A program made the position numbers and the translations under genes. A stretch of DNA of 40,213 bases from Deltaproteobacteria bacterium. Its GTDB lineage: Bacteria; Myxococcota_A; UBA9160; UBA6930. Below the pieces are notes generated by a model. The model did no database searches and had not been told where the DNA came from. It saw only the letters and a list, made by a program, of their open reading frames with translations. The stretch spans positions 1-40,213 of the forward strand of contig JAJDAP010000009.1 in NCBI GenBank assembly GCA_029261795.1, read 5' to 3'. Below, in pieces: positions 8,445-19,680 of this stretch; position 1 is the first letter of the stretch, and each line of letters opens with the position of its first letter.

Positions 8445-8507
8445 GCCCGCCGGTGCCGAACTCGCGAGGGCTTCAGCACCTCGCCGATTCGGCCGATAGC
8501 GCATCCC

Positions 8508-9164
8508 ATGAGGGTGCCCCGCCGTTTTCTCCTGGCGACGAGTCTTGCGCTGACCTTTCAGTCGGCCTGCGCCAGCACGCCGCCACCGCCGCCGCCCGCG
8601 AAGGCCCTGGTCCCGGACGCGAAGGTCTACCACCGTGCTGAGACCGGCCGCGCCAGCCTCCTGGAGCGCGAGGTCGAACGCTTGCGGGCGGATCTCTCCG
8701 CCGCCGAGGATGCCCTGGTCGCTGCGGAGTCCGGCCTGCGTGGGAACCGCACACGCGCGGATGCGATCTCGGCCCTCGCCGAGGCGCACATCGACGTCGA
8801 CCGCGCCCGAGAACGATGGCCCTGGCTCGAAACACAGCTTGCGGAAGCCGATGAGAAGCTCCTCGAAGCAGAGAGGCAGATCGAAGCCGGAAACTTCGGT
8901 GCCGCCGTCTTCTTTACCTGGCGTGCTCAACGGATCGCTGAACGAAGCAACGAGGAAGCCAGGCTGGCCGGCTCCACGCCCGGTGTTCTCAAGATCCGGA
9001 GCGCGCGAGTCAATCTCCGCGAAGGCCCGTCCACGAAGGCTTCCGTCGTCACGGTCCTGACCAACGGGATGCCCGTCTTCCCCGAGCGTACGGTCGAGGA
9101 ATGGATGCTGGTACGTACTGCGAGCGGCAGGGTCGGCTGGGTGCACGCCTCGTTGGTCCGGTAG
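8508..9164 (+). CDS. Lipoprotein with coiled coil and bacterial SH3 domain
   Basis: A 218-residue envelope protein. The signal peptide ends in a lipobox with C21 (FQSAC), followed by a proline-rich linker (PPPPPPA). Residues of about 48-75 and 105-150 are helical and acidic, with coiled-coil character. Residues of about 160-218 form an SH3b domain (VNLREGPSTKASVVTVL, then VGWVHASLV), a fold that often binds peptidoglycan. It stands alone after the acyltransferase, 63 bases downstream, and could be the last gene of that unit. A structural or cell-wall-binding role is inferred. Confidence 0.8.
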   Translation: MRVPRRFLLATSLALTFQSACASTPPPPPPAKALVPDAKVYHRAETGRASLLEREVERLRADLSAAEDALVAAESGLRGNRTRADAISALAEAHIDVDRARERWPWLETQLAEADEKLLEAERQIEAGNFGAAVFFTWRAQRIAERSNEEARLAGSTPGVLKIRSARVNLREGPSTKASVVTVLTNGMPVFPERTVEEWMLVRTASGRVGWVHASLVR

Positions 9165-9271
9165 CGAACCTCTGCCACATCGGAATACGAGCGGGGGCGC
9201 CTGCGCAGAGCTTCCCTAGCAGTCCCGGCCCCCCGGCTTCGGCCCGTTGGAGATGTCAGTCGATGCCGAGG

Positions 9272-10861
9272 CTAGGCGTCGTCGGCTGCGGCGATGACAC
9301 AATCCTTGCCGGCGGCCTTGGCCTCGTAGAGGGCTTTGTCAGCAGCGTCGAAGGTGCTGGAAGTCGTGGCCCGGTTGGCTGCGACGCCGAATGACGCGGT
9401 TACGCGTACCCAGTTGTCGACGCCGAGTACGGGAACCTCGAGGCGGGAGATCCCGATCCGCATCTTCTCCGCGAGGCCCACCGCGCCCTCGATCTCGGTC
9501 TTCGGCAGGATCATGGCAAACTCCTCGCCGCCATAACGCGAGAGATAGTCGGTCTCTCGGGTCAGCGAGTTCATCAGCTGAGCCACGTTCTCGAGCACGC
9601 GGTCGCCAGCCGCGTGGCCCAGCCGATCATTCAGCTTCTTGAAGTCGTCGATGTCGATCAGGATCAGACACATCGGGTCGCCGGTGCGCTCGGCTCGCCT
9701 GGTCTCGCGGGTAAATTGATCCTGGAAGTGTCGGTGGTTGTGCAGCTTCGTCAGGCCATCCGTGATCGAAAGCTGTTCGAGCACTTCGTTGGCACGCAGC
9801 AGTTCTTGATTCTGGGTCTCGAGTTCTTCCCGATTCACGTCCAGCCGTTCCGCCATTTCATTGAATGCACGCGCCAGCTGGGCGACTTCGTCGAAGGTTC
9901 CTTCCTCGGAGACGCGTACGTCGGCATCGCCATCGGCAAGTCGCTTGGCACCGTCGGCCAACCGCAAGATCGGCTGCATTCGCCAAGCCACGAGCCAGAG
10001 AGCGAGTCCGCTCGAGATCAGCACCAACACGATGTTCGTGATCATCGTGCGCTCGGTGGTCTCCTGTATCGGAGCAAGCGCCACGCCGTAGTCCTGGGCG
10101 ACGACCAGGCTCCAATCGAACCGCCCGAGCGGACGACTCGCAACGACGTACTGGCCGCCATTTCCGTCTTCGACCAGCTCGACGTTCCCGGAATCTGCGC
10201 CATCGATCCAACCGACGGGCAGACTTCCTGCCACGACCTGCCCACGCGCGTCGATCAGTGCAACGGTCGAGCCCGAGATCTCCGGGGCCAGGATTGGCTC
10301 CTCGAGGCTGCTCCTCGACATGACTCCGACGAGAACCTGACGGCTCGTGCCCTCGTCTCCAATCATCGCGGCGACGAGTTGGCGACGGTCTTCTCCCAGC
10401 TTGTGGAGTCCGGTCACGGTCGGACGATCGATCCCGGCCAGTTCGGTGCCTAACGATTTCGAGATCTCGACGGGTTTTCCGACGCTGAGCCAGCTCTCAC
10501 CAGATGGCGAGAGGACCGTCAGGGATTCGTACTGACTGAAACTGTCCAGGAGGTACGAGAGGTATCGCTCGGCCTCGTTCTTGGCGCGGCTACCCGAGCG
10601 GGCGGAACGCAAGATCGGGCTACGCGCGAACACCTCGAAATCTAGCGAGCGCTGGCGAAACCAGAGATCGAGCCGGCCATGTGCCGACTCCAGCAGCTCG
10701 GGGAAGTTCTGGTTGATCCGGTTGCGAAGGAATCCCTCGAGCGAGCCGACGCTGACCCATGAGATCGCGAGCGACGTCGCAAGCGAAGTCGCCAAAACGA
10801 GGACGCCGACCCGTAGCGCCATGCCGCGGAATCGGAGCCCACGGCCAAAACCGAGGAACAT
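9272..10861 (-). CDS. Membrane diguanylate cyclase with periplasmic sensor, HAMP and GGDEF domains
   Basis: A 529-residue inner-membrane sensor that makes cyclic di-GMP from two GTP. A first membrane helix spans about 15-38, a large extracytoplasmic sensor (Cache-like) about 40-270, a second helix about 273-295, HAMP about 296-350, a short coiled coil to 365, and a GGDEF domain from SITDGLTKLHNHRHF (366) to the end. The active-site motif is GGEEF at 444-448. The inhibitory site R435-E-T-D438 sits exactly five residues before it, so product feedback is predicted to be intact. It is divergent from the sulfite reductase operon; the ligand is unknown. Confidence 0.9.
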   Translation of the reverse strand: MFLGFGRGLRFRGMALRVGVLVLATSLATSLAISWVSVGSLEGFLRNRINQNFPELLESAHGRLDLWFRQRSLDFEVFARSPILRSARSGSRAKNEAERYLSYLLDSFSQYESLTVLSPSGESWLSVGKPVEISKSLGTELAGIDRPTVTGLHKLGEDRRQLVAAMIGDEGTSRQVLVGVMSRSSLEEPILAPEISGSTVALIDARGQVVAGSLPVGWIDGADSGNVELVEDGNGGQYVVASRPLGRFDWSLVVAQDYGVALAPIQETTERTMITNIVLVLISSGLALWLVAWRMQPILRLADGAKRLADGDADVRVSEEGTFDEVAQLARAFNEMAERLDVNREELETQNQELLRANEVLEQLSITDGLTKLHNHRHFQDQFTRETRRAERTGDPMCLILIDIDDFKKLNDRLGHAAGDRVLENVAQLMNSLTRETDYLSRYGGEEFAMILPKTEIEGAVGLAEKMRIGISRLEVPVLGVDNWVRVTASFGVAANRATTSSTFDAADKALYEAKAAGKDCVIAAADDA

Positions 10862-10920
10862 CAGGCTTTACTCCCAATGATCCCATCGGATTCCCTCGGA
10901 GCGGTCTTGATGTCACATGT

Positions 10921-10972
10921 CTGCAGCACGGTCGAAAGAACCGTTGCAGCGGGGCCAAGAGAATCGCCCCGC
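10921..10972 (+). promoter_or_regulatory. Two adjacent hairpins in the leader between the cyclase and the sulfite reductase operon
   Basis: The first hairpin pairs CTGCA (10921-10925) with TGCAG (10945-10949) and, after a 2-base bulge, ACGGT (10928-10932) with ACCGT (10940-10944), closing a 7-base loop. The second pairs GCGGGGC (10949-10955) with GCCCCGC (10966-10972). They lie in the 272-base gap between divergent genes and may be a structured leader. I recognise no known riboswitch here. A possible -10, TATATT, follows at 11052-11057. Confidence 0.35.
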
Positions 10973-11133
10973 GGGGAATTGCCGACCTTCGCGTGAGGTA
11001 ATCGATCGATGAATCCGCAGTGGCCTGATCGGCATCTCATGTGCCCACTGCTATATTCCGCCGTTCGATCGCGCCGCAGCCGCGCCCGGCCGCCGCGAAC
11101 CCCCTGAGAAATTGCCCGGAGACGAGGATTCCT

Positions 11134-13392
<2,259 letters not shown>

Positions 13393-13401
13393 GCAATATC
13401 A

Positions 13402-14310
13402 ATGAATCCCATCCGACTCTCCGTGAAGTTTGCCGCCATCGAGGCGCCCGAACCGCTCGACGCTGCGATCCCGCTGTTCCATCGCTTCATGCAGCAAGGC
13501 CTCGTCGAGGGCCTGTTGATCGATGTGGCCGACTATCAACACGTGCCGCAGGGCCCGGGCATCCTGCTCGTGGGCCATGACATCGACTATGGTGTGGACG
13601 AGACGGGCTTCGTCGCCATCCGGAAACGCCAGGACGGTGTCTCGGCGGCGGACCAGTTCCGTGACGTTCTCCGCATGGCTCTCGGCGCACTGCAGGCGAT
13701 GGAGGCAGACGCCGAGTTCAGGGCATCCTTCGATCCCGGCCAGCTCCGCGTGGCCGTGATGGATCGTTTGCACGCGCCCAATACGGACGAGGGCGCGGCC
13801 GTTGTCGAGTCGGAGCTGGCGCCGGTATTCGCCGAACTCTTCGGCACCGATGCGAAGATCACGCGAACCGATCGCGACGATGCCCGCGCACCGGTCACGC
13901 TGGAAATCGCCGTGGCAGGCATCGATGCCGAAGCCGTGCTCGCGAAATTGCCGCCCGGCTCTGTACCCCGCATTCCCTACGCCGCGCCGCAGAGCGACTG
14001 GGACATCACCGCCGAGGAACTCAAGGAACTGCGCGACTCCGGTAGCGATCTTCTGTTGATCGACGTGCGTGAGCAGAGCGAGTTCGACACCGTCAATCTC
14101 GGAGGCCAGCTCGTTCCGCTCGGGACCCTCGACCTCGAGATTCCCGAACTCGCCAAGGACGCCCATCTGGTCGTGCACTGCAAGGCCGGCGGCCGCGGTG
14201 CAGAAGCCGTGAAGCAGCTCCGCAAGGCGGGCTTCGAGAACGCGTGGAACCTGCGCGGGGGAATCCTCGCCTGGATCGATCGCATCGATTCGAGTCTCCC
14301 CCGCTACTAG
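13402..14310 (+). CDS. Rhodanese-domain protein with an unassigned N-terminal domain
   Basis: A 302-residue protein. Residues of about 200-302 form a rhodanese domain: LLLIDVREQSEFDTVNLGG, then the active-site loop HCKAGGRGAEA with its sulfur-accepting cysteine, then NLRGGILAWID. Residues 1-190 are an acidic alpha/beta region I cannot name, partly with the look of a NifU/NfuA-type C-terminal domain near 115-195 (VTLEIAVAGIDAEAVLA). The gene sits 9 bases after the reductase and 10 before DUF4202, so a role in sulfide/persulfide handling next to sulfite reduction is a fair inference. No strong Shine-Dalgarno precedes the ATG; translational coupling is likely. Confidence 0.82.
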   Translation: MNPIRLSVKFAAIEAPEPLDAAIPLFHRFMQQGLVEGLLIDVADYQHVPQGPGILLVGHDIDYGVDETGFVAIRKRQDGVSAADQFRDVLRMALGALQAMEADAEFRASFDPGQLRVAVMDRLHAPNTDEGAAVVESELAPVFAELFGTDAKITRTDRDDARAPVTLEIAVAGIDAEAVLAKLPPGSVPRIPYAAPQSDWDITAEELKELRDSGSDLLLIDVREQSEFDTVNLGGQLVPLGTLDLEIPELAKDAHLVVHCKAGGRGAEAVKQLRKAGFENAWNLRGGILAWIDRIDSSLPRY

Positions 14311-14320
14311 GGAAGAGCGC

Positions 14321-14911
14321 ATGGATCCCCGCCTAGCGCGCGCTTTCTCTGCCATCGACGCGGCCAACGCCGATGATCCGAACACGCTCGAGGTTCGCGG
14401 CGAGCTGAGGCCGAAGGAGCAGGCGCACGCGGAGATGGCGTGTGCCTGGGTCGAACGGCTCGTCGCCGAGCCGTCGAGCGCACTTCTCGTCGCGGCGCGT
14501 GCTCACCATGTCAGGCGTTGGGCGATTCCGCGCAATGGGTATCCCGCCGGGCGCAAGGGCTACCTGGTCTGGCGCAAGGCACTCCAGCGGCTCCATGCCG
14601 AGACCGTCGGCGCCATCCTCGAGGCACAGGACTGGCCGGCGGCGGAAGTCGCGCAGGTGAAGGATCTGGTCCGCAAGCGTCGGCTCGGCCGCGACGAGGA
14701 GGCGCAGGCTCTCGAAGACGCGCTATGTCTCGTCTTCCTGGAAACCCAACTGGGCCGCGTCGCCGAACAGCTCGCGGAAGCGCATACCGTTGATGTCCTG
14801 CGCAAGAGTCTGAAGAAGATGAGTCCCGCTGCGATCGCGCTCGCAACGGAGCTTCCCCTGGATCCCGATGGCCGGGCGCTCCTTGCGCGCGCCGTCGCGG
14901 CCACGGGCTGA
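14321..14911 (+). CDS. DUF4202 family protein
   Basis: A 196-residue protein with the DUF4202 opening (RLARAFSAIDAANADDPN), followed by KEQAHAEMACAWVERL, ARAHHVRRWAIPRNGYPAGRKGYLVWR and the long helical second half ending in KSLKKMSPAAIALA. Conserved His/Arg residues (AHHVRRW) suggest an HD-like or metal-dependent fold, but no activity is established to my knowledge. It lies between the rhodanese and cysteine synthase genes with 10-base gaps on each side, which ties it to sulfur assimilation. Confidence 0.82.
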   Translation: MDPRLARAFSAIDAANADDPNTLEVRGELRPKEQAHAEMACAWVERLVAEPSSALLVAARAHHVRRWAIPRNGYPAGRKGYLVWRKALQRLHAETVGAILEAQDWPAAEVAQVKDLVRKRRLGRDEEAQALEDALCLVFLETQLGRVAEQLAEAHTVDVLRKSLKKMSPAAIALATELPLDPDGRALLARAVAATG

Positions 14912-14921
14912 GGAGAGTTCG

Positions 14922-15923
14922 ATGGAGGTTCGCGACGGATTCGCCGAGACGGTCGGCCGCACACCGCTGATCAGACTGCGGAAGGCCTCCGAGCTGACGG
15001 GCTGCGAAATCTACGGCAAGGCGGAGTTCCTGAATCCGGGCGGTTCCGTCAAGGATCGGGCCGCGCTCTACATGATCACCGACGCCGAGGAGCGGGGCGA
15101 TCTCCGGCCGGGCGGAACCATCGTCGAAGGCACGGCTGGAAATACCGGAATCGGCCTCGCCTGCGTCGCGAATGCGCGGGGCTACCGCACGGTGATCTTC
15201 ATGCCTGATACGCAATCCCAGGAGAAGAAGGACATGCTCCGCCTGCTGGGCGCCGAGCTGAGAGCGGTCCCCGCGGTTCCCCTTGCCGATGACAACCACT
15301 ACGTGAAGCAAGCCGAACGTTATGCGGCCGAACTTTCGAAGAGCGAGCCCAACGGCGTCCTCTACGCGAACCAATGGGACAATCTCTCCAACCGCAACGC
15401 GCATGTGCGTTCGACCGGCCCCGAGATCTGGGAGCAGACCGACGGCACGGTCGATGCCTTCACCTGCGCCATCGGAACCGGGGGCACACTGTCCGGTGTC
15501 TCAGAGTTCCTGAAATCCAAGAAGGCGGTTCGAGTGGTGGCCGCGGATCCCCTCGGCGCCTGCATGTACCACTGGATCCGCGACGGAGAGCTGAAGCGCA
15601 CCGAGGGGGGTTCGATCACCGAGGGCATCGGCCAGGGCCGGGTGACCGGCAATATCGAGGGGGGCCTGTTCGACGATGCCTACGCCATCCCGGATTCCGA
15701 GGCGCTTCCCTTCGTCTTCGACCTGATGAAGGAGGAGGGGCTCTGCCTGGGCGGCTCCTCCGGGATCAACGTGGCGGGGGCGGTGCGCCTCGCGAAGGAA
15801 CTCGGGCCAGGCCACACGGTGGTCACGGTCCTCTGCGATTGGGGCAATCGCTACATGGCAAAACTATGGAACCCCGCGTTCCTGAAGGAGAAGGGACTGC
15901 CTTCGCCCTCGTGGCTGGAGTAG
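14922..15923 (+). CDS. cysK: Cysteine synthase (O-acetylserine sulfhydrylase family)
   Basis: A 333-residue fold-type II PLP enzyme that makes cysteine from O-acetylserine and sulfide. The PLP lysine is in LNPGGSVKDRAAL (about residue 43). The substrate loop reads GTAGNTGIGLA rather than the TSGNTG of E. coli CysK; this, with the SQEKKDMLRLLGAEL block, resembles the fungal and alphaproteobacterial cysteine synthase subgroup. The ATG at 14922 has AGGAG 6 bases upstream. It is the last gene of the sulfur operon and would consume the sulfide made by the first enzyme. The symbol denotes function, not strict orthology. Confidence 0.87.
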   Translation: MEVRDGFAETVGRTPLIRLRKASELTGCEIYGKAEFLNPGGSVKDRAALYMITDAEERGDLRPGGTIVEGTAGNTGIGLACVANARGYRTVIFMPDTQSQEKKDMLRLLGAELRAVPAVPLADDNHYVKQAERYAAELSKSEPNGVLYANQWDNLSNRNAHVRSTGPEIWEQTDGTVDAFTCAIGTGGTLSGVSEFLKSKKAVRVVAADPLGACMYHWIRDGELKRTEGGSITEGIGQGRVTGNIEGGLFDDAYAIPDSEALPFVFDLMKEEGLCLGGSSGINVAGAVRLAKELGPGHTVVTVLCDWGNRYMAKLWNPAFLKEKGLPSPSWLE

Positions 15924-16010
15924 TCTCGAGCTTCCACGCAGATGCGCCCCTCCCTTGTTGCCGGAGCCGTGGACCACGTCCGCGGCCCGTGGAGGTAGAA
16001 TCCTCCCTTG

Positions 16011-17210
16011 ATGACCGCCGAAACCGCTGAAGCCGAACGCATCGTCAAGGATGCGGTCGAAGCGGGCTGCATCGCCCGCAGCGAGGCCGAATGGCTCGCC
16101 GAACGCATCGCCGATTCTGGCGTGCGCGGCGCGATGATGGATGGCGCCGCCGAGAGCAAGCGAATGGCCTGTGGCGATACCGTCACCGTCAGCCGCAACG
16201 TGTTCATCCCGCTGACGAACCTGTGTCGTGACCGATGCACCTACTGCACCTTCGCGAAGCAGCCGGACTCGGCCGAAGCGAAGACCTACACGCTTTCCGA
16301 GGTCGCAGATCTGGTGCGGGGCGGAGACTTGACCGGTTGCATCGAGGCGCTCTTCTGCCTCGGCGACAAACCCGAGATCGCCTATCGCTCCTACAAGGAG
16401 TGGCTGGAGGGCGAGGGCTTCCGGAGCACGGCCGAGTATCTGGTCGAGGGCTGCAAGGTCGGTGTCGAGGGCGGTCTTCTCCCGCACACGAACGCGGGCA
16501 TCTTGAGCGTCGCCGAGATGGAGGCCCTCAAACCGCACAACGCGTCGATGGGTCTGATGTTGGAGAGCACCAGCCCGAAACTTCGCGGCAAGGGCCAAGC
16601 CCACCAGTACGCACCGGACAAGGATCCGAAAGTGCGGCTGCGGATGCACGAAGAGGCGGGCGAGCTTCGGATTCCATTCACGACCGGAATGTTGATCGGC
16701 ATCGGAGAGGATGCGATGGATCGCGTGGATACGCTCTTCGCGATCCGCGACCTCGACGAGCGGCACGGGCACATCCAGGAAGCCATCATCCAGCCGTTTC
16801 ATCCGAAACCCGGAACGGGCATGCGCTGGGCGTCCGCTCTCCCGGACGAGGCGGTCGCTGGTTGGATCGCGCTGGCACGCCTGGTGCTAGGCCGGAAGAT
16901 CCAGGTCCAGGCGCCGCCGAACCTGGCACCCGGCCTGCTCGAGCAGTTGCTCCACGCGGGGGTCAGCGATTGGGGAGGTGTCTCTCCGGTGACGCTCGAT
17001 TTCATCAATCCCGAGGCGCCCTGGCCGACGTTGCGGGAACTGCGGGATCGCACCGAGGCCGCCGGGCAGAAGCTCGTCGAACGGCTACCGGTCTATCCCC
17101 GACATCTCGTCCAGCCGGAGTATTTCGCTGGCGAGATGAGAGAACGCGCCCTCACCTTCACGGACGACCGGGGCTACGCGCTTCCGCGCGGTGGCCTGGA
17201 GGCCTCATGA
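16011..17210 (+). CDS. cofG: 7,8-didemethyl-8-hydroxy-5-deazariboflavin synthase subunit CofG
   Basis: A 399-residue radical-SAM enzyme. With CofH it builds the deazaflavin ring (Fo) of coenzyme F420 from tyrosine and the flavin precursor. The cluster-binding cysteines are C72, C76 and C79 in LCRDRCTYCTF (CX3CX2C). The CofG-type C-terminal half (GTGMRWASALPDE, WGGVSPVTLDFINPEAPWP) is complete. A TTG directly precedes the ATG at 16011, and a GGAGGT lies at 15991-15996. Its stop overlaps the start of cofH in an ATGA arrangement. The gene signals F420 metabolism, unusual but known among Gram-negative lineages. Confidence 0.92.
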   Translation: MTAETAEAERIVKDAVEAGCIARSEAEWLAERIADSGVRGAMMDGAAESKRMACGDTVTVSRNVFIPLTNLCRDRCTYCTFAKQPDSAEAKTYTLSEVADLVRGGDLTGCIEALFCLGDKPEIAYRSYKEWLEGEGFRSTAEYLVEGCKVGVEGGLLPHTNAGILSVAEMEALKPHNASMGLMLESTSPKLRGKGQAHQYAPDKDPKVRLRMHEEAGELRIPFTTGMLIGIGEDAMDRVDTLFAIRDLDERHGHIQEAIIQPFHPKPGTGMRWASALPDEAVAGWIALARLVLGRKIQVQAPPNLAPGLLEQLLHAGVSDWGGVSPVTLDFINPEAPWPTLRELRDRTEAAGQKLVERLPVYPRHLVQPEYFAGEMRERALTFTDDRGYALPRGGLEAS

Positions 17211-18454
17211 TGCTCGAACGACTCTACGCAGATGTTTCGCCGGAGGTGGCCGCGATCCTCGATCGCGCCCTCGAGGGCCGCGAACTCGAGCATGCCGAGG
17301 GGCTTCGCCTGCTTGCCACTGCTGGCGCCGACTTCCAGGCATTCTGCCGCGCCGCCGATGTCGCGCGAACGCAAGACAACGGAGATGACGTCTCCTTCGT
17401 CGTCTGTCGGAACATCAACTTCACGAACGTTTGTTATGTGGGTTGCTCTTTCTGTGGATTCGCACGTCATCGGGACGAAGAGGATTCCTACGATCGAACC
17501 ATCGAGCAGATCCTCGAGAAGTGCCGCGACGCGGTGGCGCGAGGGGCTACGGAAGTCTGCATCCAGGGTGGAATCGATCCGCAGAAGGACCACAAGGACT
17601 ACCGGGATATTCTCGTTGGAATCAAGGCGGAGTTTCCGGATCTCCATATTCACGCGTACTCGCCGGAAGAGATCGATCACGGCCACCAGAAGAGCGGAAT
17701 GCCGCTCGGCGAGTATCTGGGTTGGCTCGTCGATGCCGGCCTCGGCACGATGCCGGGTACCGCCGCCGAGATTCTCGATGACGAGGTCCGCAAGGTCCTT
17801 GCGCCCAACAAGCTGATGACCGCGCGCTGGCGCGAGATCGTCACGACGGCGCATCAGGTCGGACTGCGCTCGACGGCCACCATCATGTACGGACACATCG
17901 AGCAGCCGCGGCACATCGTCGCGCACCTCAAGCTGATCCGGGAGATCCAGAAAGAGACCGGCGGCTTTACCGAGTTCGTGCCGCTCGGTTTCATTCACGA
18001 GAAGAACGCGCTCGGTCACGTCAACATCGAGGGCCACGGTCCCTCGGCGGCCGACGATCTCAAGCTCATCGCGCTCTCGCGGCTGATGCTGCGCCCGCAC
18101 ATCCGGAACATCCAGATGTCCTGGGTCAAGATGGGGCCCAAGCTCGCACAGATGGCGATCCAGTCCGGCGCGAACGATATGGGCGGCACGCTCATGGAGG
18201 AATCGATCTCTCGGGAGAGCGGTGCCGACCACGGCGAGAACCTGCCCGCCGAGGAAATGCGCCGCTTGATTCGCGAGATGGGACGCACGCCGATCGAGCG
18301 CAGCACCAGCTACGAGATCCTGCGACGTTTCGATGATCCGGCGAACGATCCGCCGAGTCTCGAGCCCGGCGAGGAGCGGGATCTCGCCGGCCCGCGACGG
18401 TTTCGGAACGAGCGTGGCCTGGCCCGGGTGCCGATCCACCAGATCCAGCTCTGA
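17207..18454 (+). CDS. cofH: 5-amino-6-(D-ribitylamino)uracil-tyrosine 4-hydroxyphenyl transferase CofH
   Basis: The 415-residue partner radical-SAM enzyme for Fo synthesis; it transfers the tyrosine-derived hydroxyphenyl unit to 5-amino-6-ribitylaminouracil. The cluster motif is C76, C80, C83 in NVCYVGCSFCGFAR. Further blocks include EVCIQGGIDP and MYGHIEQPRH. Two ATGs in tandem (17207 and 17210) compete; GGAGG at 17198-17202 is better spaced (7 bases) for the second. The start overlaps the cofG stop, so the pair is translationally coupled. No cofC, cofD or cofE is in the window. Confidence 0.92.
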   Translation: MMLERLYADVSPEVAAILDRALEGRELEHAEGLRLLATAGADFQAFCRAADVARTQDNGDDVSFVVCRNINFTNVCYVGCSFCGFARHRDEEDSYDRTIEQILEKCRDAVARGATEVCIQGGIDPQKDHKDYRDILVGIKAEFPDLHIHAYSPEEIDHGHQKSGMPLGEYLGWLVDAGLGTMPGTAAEILDDEVRKVLAPNKLMTARWREIVTTAHQVGLRSTATIMYGHIEQPRHIVAHLKLIREIQKETGGFTEFVPLGFIHEKNALGHVNIEGHGPSAADDLKLIALSRLMLRPHIRNIQMSWVKMGPKLAQMAIQSGANDMGGTLMEESISRESGADHGENLPAEEMRRLIREMGRTPIERSTSYEILRRFDDPANDPPSLEPGEERDLAGPRRFRNERGLARVPIHQIQL

Positions 18455-18506
18455 AGCGCCGGTCGGCGTCTGGGGAGGTGATGCTCTTCAGGCGAGGAGA
18501 AGGTTA

Positions 18507-19337
18507 GTGCGCGGCCTCATCGTGGTGCTGGCGCTCGGGCTCCCGGTCGAGGCGTCGGGAGCGGATCACGCGATCGGTCTCGACGGCTGGAAGCCGCTCG
18601 AATCCCGATTCTTCCAGAACGCGAAGCGGGCCGAGTGCGCGAGCCGGGGTGCCTCGGGCGATTGGAGCGTTCGGCCCCAGGAAGGTCGTGTGGTCGCCGT
18701 CGCCCGCACGCGTCGTGTCTCTCAGGAGCCGACACTGCCGGTTCCGGGCACGGTCGAGTTCTCCGGCCGCCGCGCCGTTCTCGAACGTCCTGACGGCGTC
18801 TGGCTCGGGATCGATCGAACCGAACTCGGCGGCGGGCTCTGGTGGCTGGCGCGCTCCGGTGCACCGCCCGAGCGCGTGTCCCACGAGAACGTCCGCGACA
18901 TCGTTCTCGTCGATGGACGGGTCACGGCGCTGAGCGGTCTGGCATTCATCGGTTGGGATCAGGGCGCGTTGCTCCAGCCGGAGCGAAGCGAGGACGGAAG
19001 CTGGCGCCTGACGCGGATCGTCCCGCTCGGCGCCGCACCGCAGGCCCACCACCTGGAGCCCGTGACCGGCGCGCTCTGGATCGTCACCAACCGCGCCATC
19101 GTCAAGTTCGATGGACGCGAACTCACCCGGATCCACCAGGGACGCTACCGGACCTTCGAGCCCGACTCGATCGCGCGCGACCGCGCCGGCCGGATCTTCA
19201 TCGGCATGCGCCACCTCGTGGTCCGCCTGAGCCCCGCACGCAAGGGCTTCCACGAGGACTGGCTGGTGCCGCCCTGGTGTACGAACGTCGATCTCGAAAC
19301 CTGCGCCTGTCGACCCGGGCGCAAGCTCGACTCGTAG
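18507..19337 (+). CDS. Secreted protein of unknown function
   Basis: A 276-residue protein with an N-terminal signal peptide (VRGLIVVLALGLPVEASGA). The start is a GTG at 18507 with GAGGAG 7 bases upstream; the frame is open further upstream but overlaps cofH. The mature part has short beta-strand repeats such as ALWIVTNRAIVKFDGREL and RIFIGMRHLVVRLSP, suggesting a small beta-propeller. Four cysteines cluster near the end (PPWCTNVDLETCACRPG). I do not recognise the family. It lies 52 bases after cofH and 10 before the TfoX-N gene, so it may be in the cof transcript; a link to F420 is unproven. Confidence 0.65.
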   Translation: MRGLIVVLALGLPVEASGADHAIGLDGWKPLESRFFQNAKRAECASRGASGDWSVRPQEGRVVAVARTRRVSQEPTLPVPGTVEFSGRRAVLERPDGVWLGIDRTELGGGLWWLARSGAPPERVSHENVRDIVLVDGRVTALSGLAFIGWDQGALLQPERSEDGSWRLTRIVPLGAAPQAHHLEPVTGALWIVTNRAIVKFDGRELTRIHQGRYRTFEPDSIARDRAGRIFIGMRHLVVRLSPARKGFHEDWLVPPWCTNVDLETCACRPGRKLDS

Positions 19338-19347
19338 GGAGGCCCTG

Positions 19348-19677
19348 ATGGCGTACGACGAAGCCCTGGCCGAGCGGATCCGGCCGATGCTGAAGCGTCG
19401 CCGCGGCATCTCGCAGAAAAAGATGTTCGGTGGTCTCTGCATCCTCGTGAACCGCAACATGGCCTTCGGAATCATGGGAAACGAGTTGATGGTTCGGGTT
19501 GGTCCGGATGCCTACGAAGACGCGCTCGCCCAGCGTCACGCCCGCAAGATGGACTTCACCGGTCGCGCGATGAAGGGCATGGTCTACGTCGCCCCGATGG
19601 GTTTCCACACCGACGAAGCCCTGCTCGAGTGGATCGAGCGCGGCCTGAAGTTCGCTCGCCGCCAGCCAGCCAAGTAA
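19348..19677 (+). CDS. TfoX N-terminal domain protein
   Basis: A 109-residue stand-alone TfoX-N domain protein with the usual signature RRGISQKKMFGGLCILVN and GNELMVRVGPDAY. In TfoX/Sxy of Gammaproteobacteria this domain is joined to a second domain and controls competence; stand-alone copies are widespread with no settled function. The start has GGAGG upstream. Its stop lies 3 bases before a long perfect palindrome that separates it from dnaA. Confidence 0.82.
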   Translation: MAYDEALAERIRPMLKRRRGISQKKMFGGLCILVNRNMAFGIMGNELMVRVGPDAYEDALAQRHARKMDFTGRAMKGMVYVAPMGFHTDEALLEWIERGLKFARRQPAK

Positions 19678-19680
19678 CGA

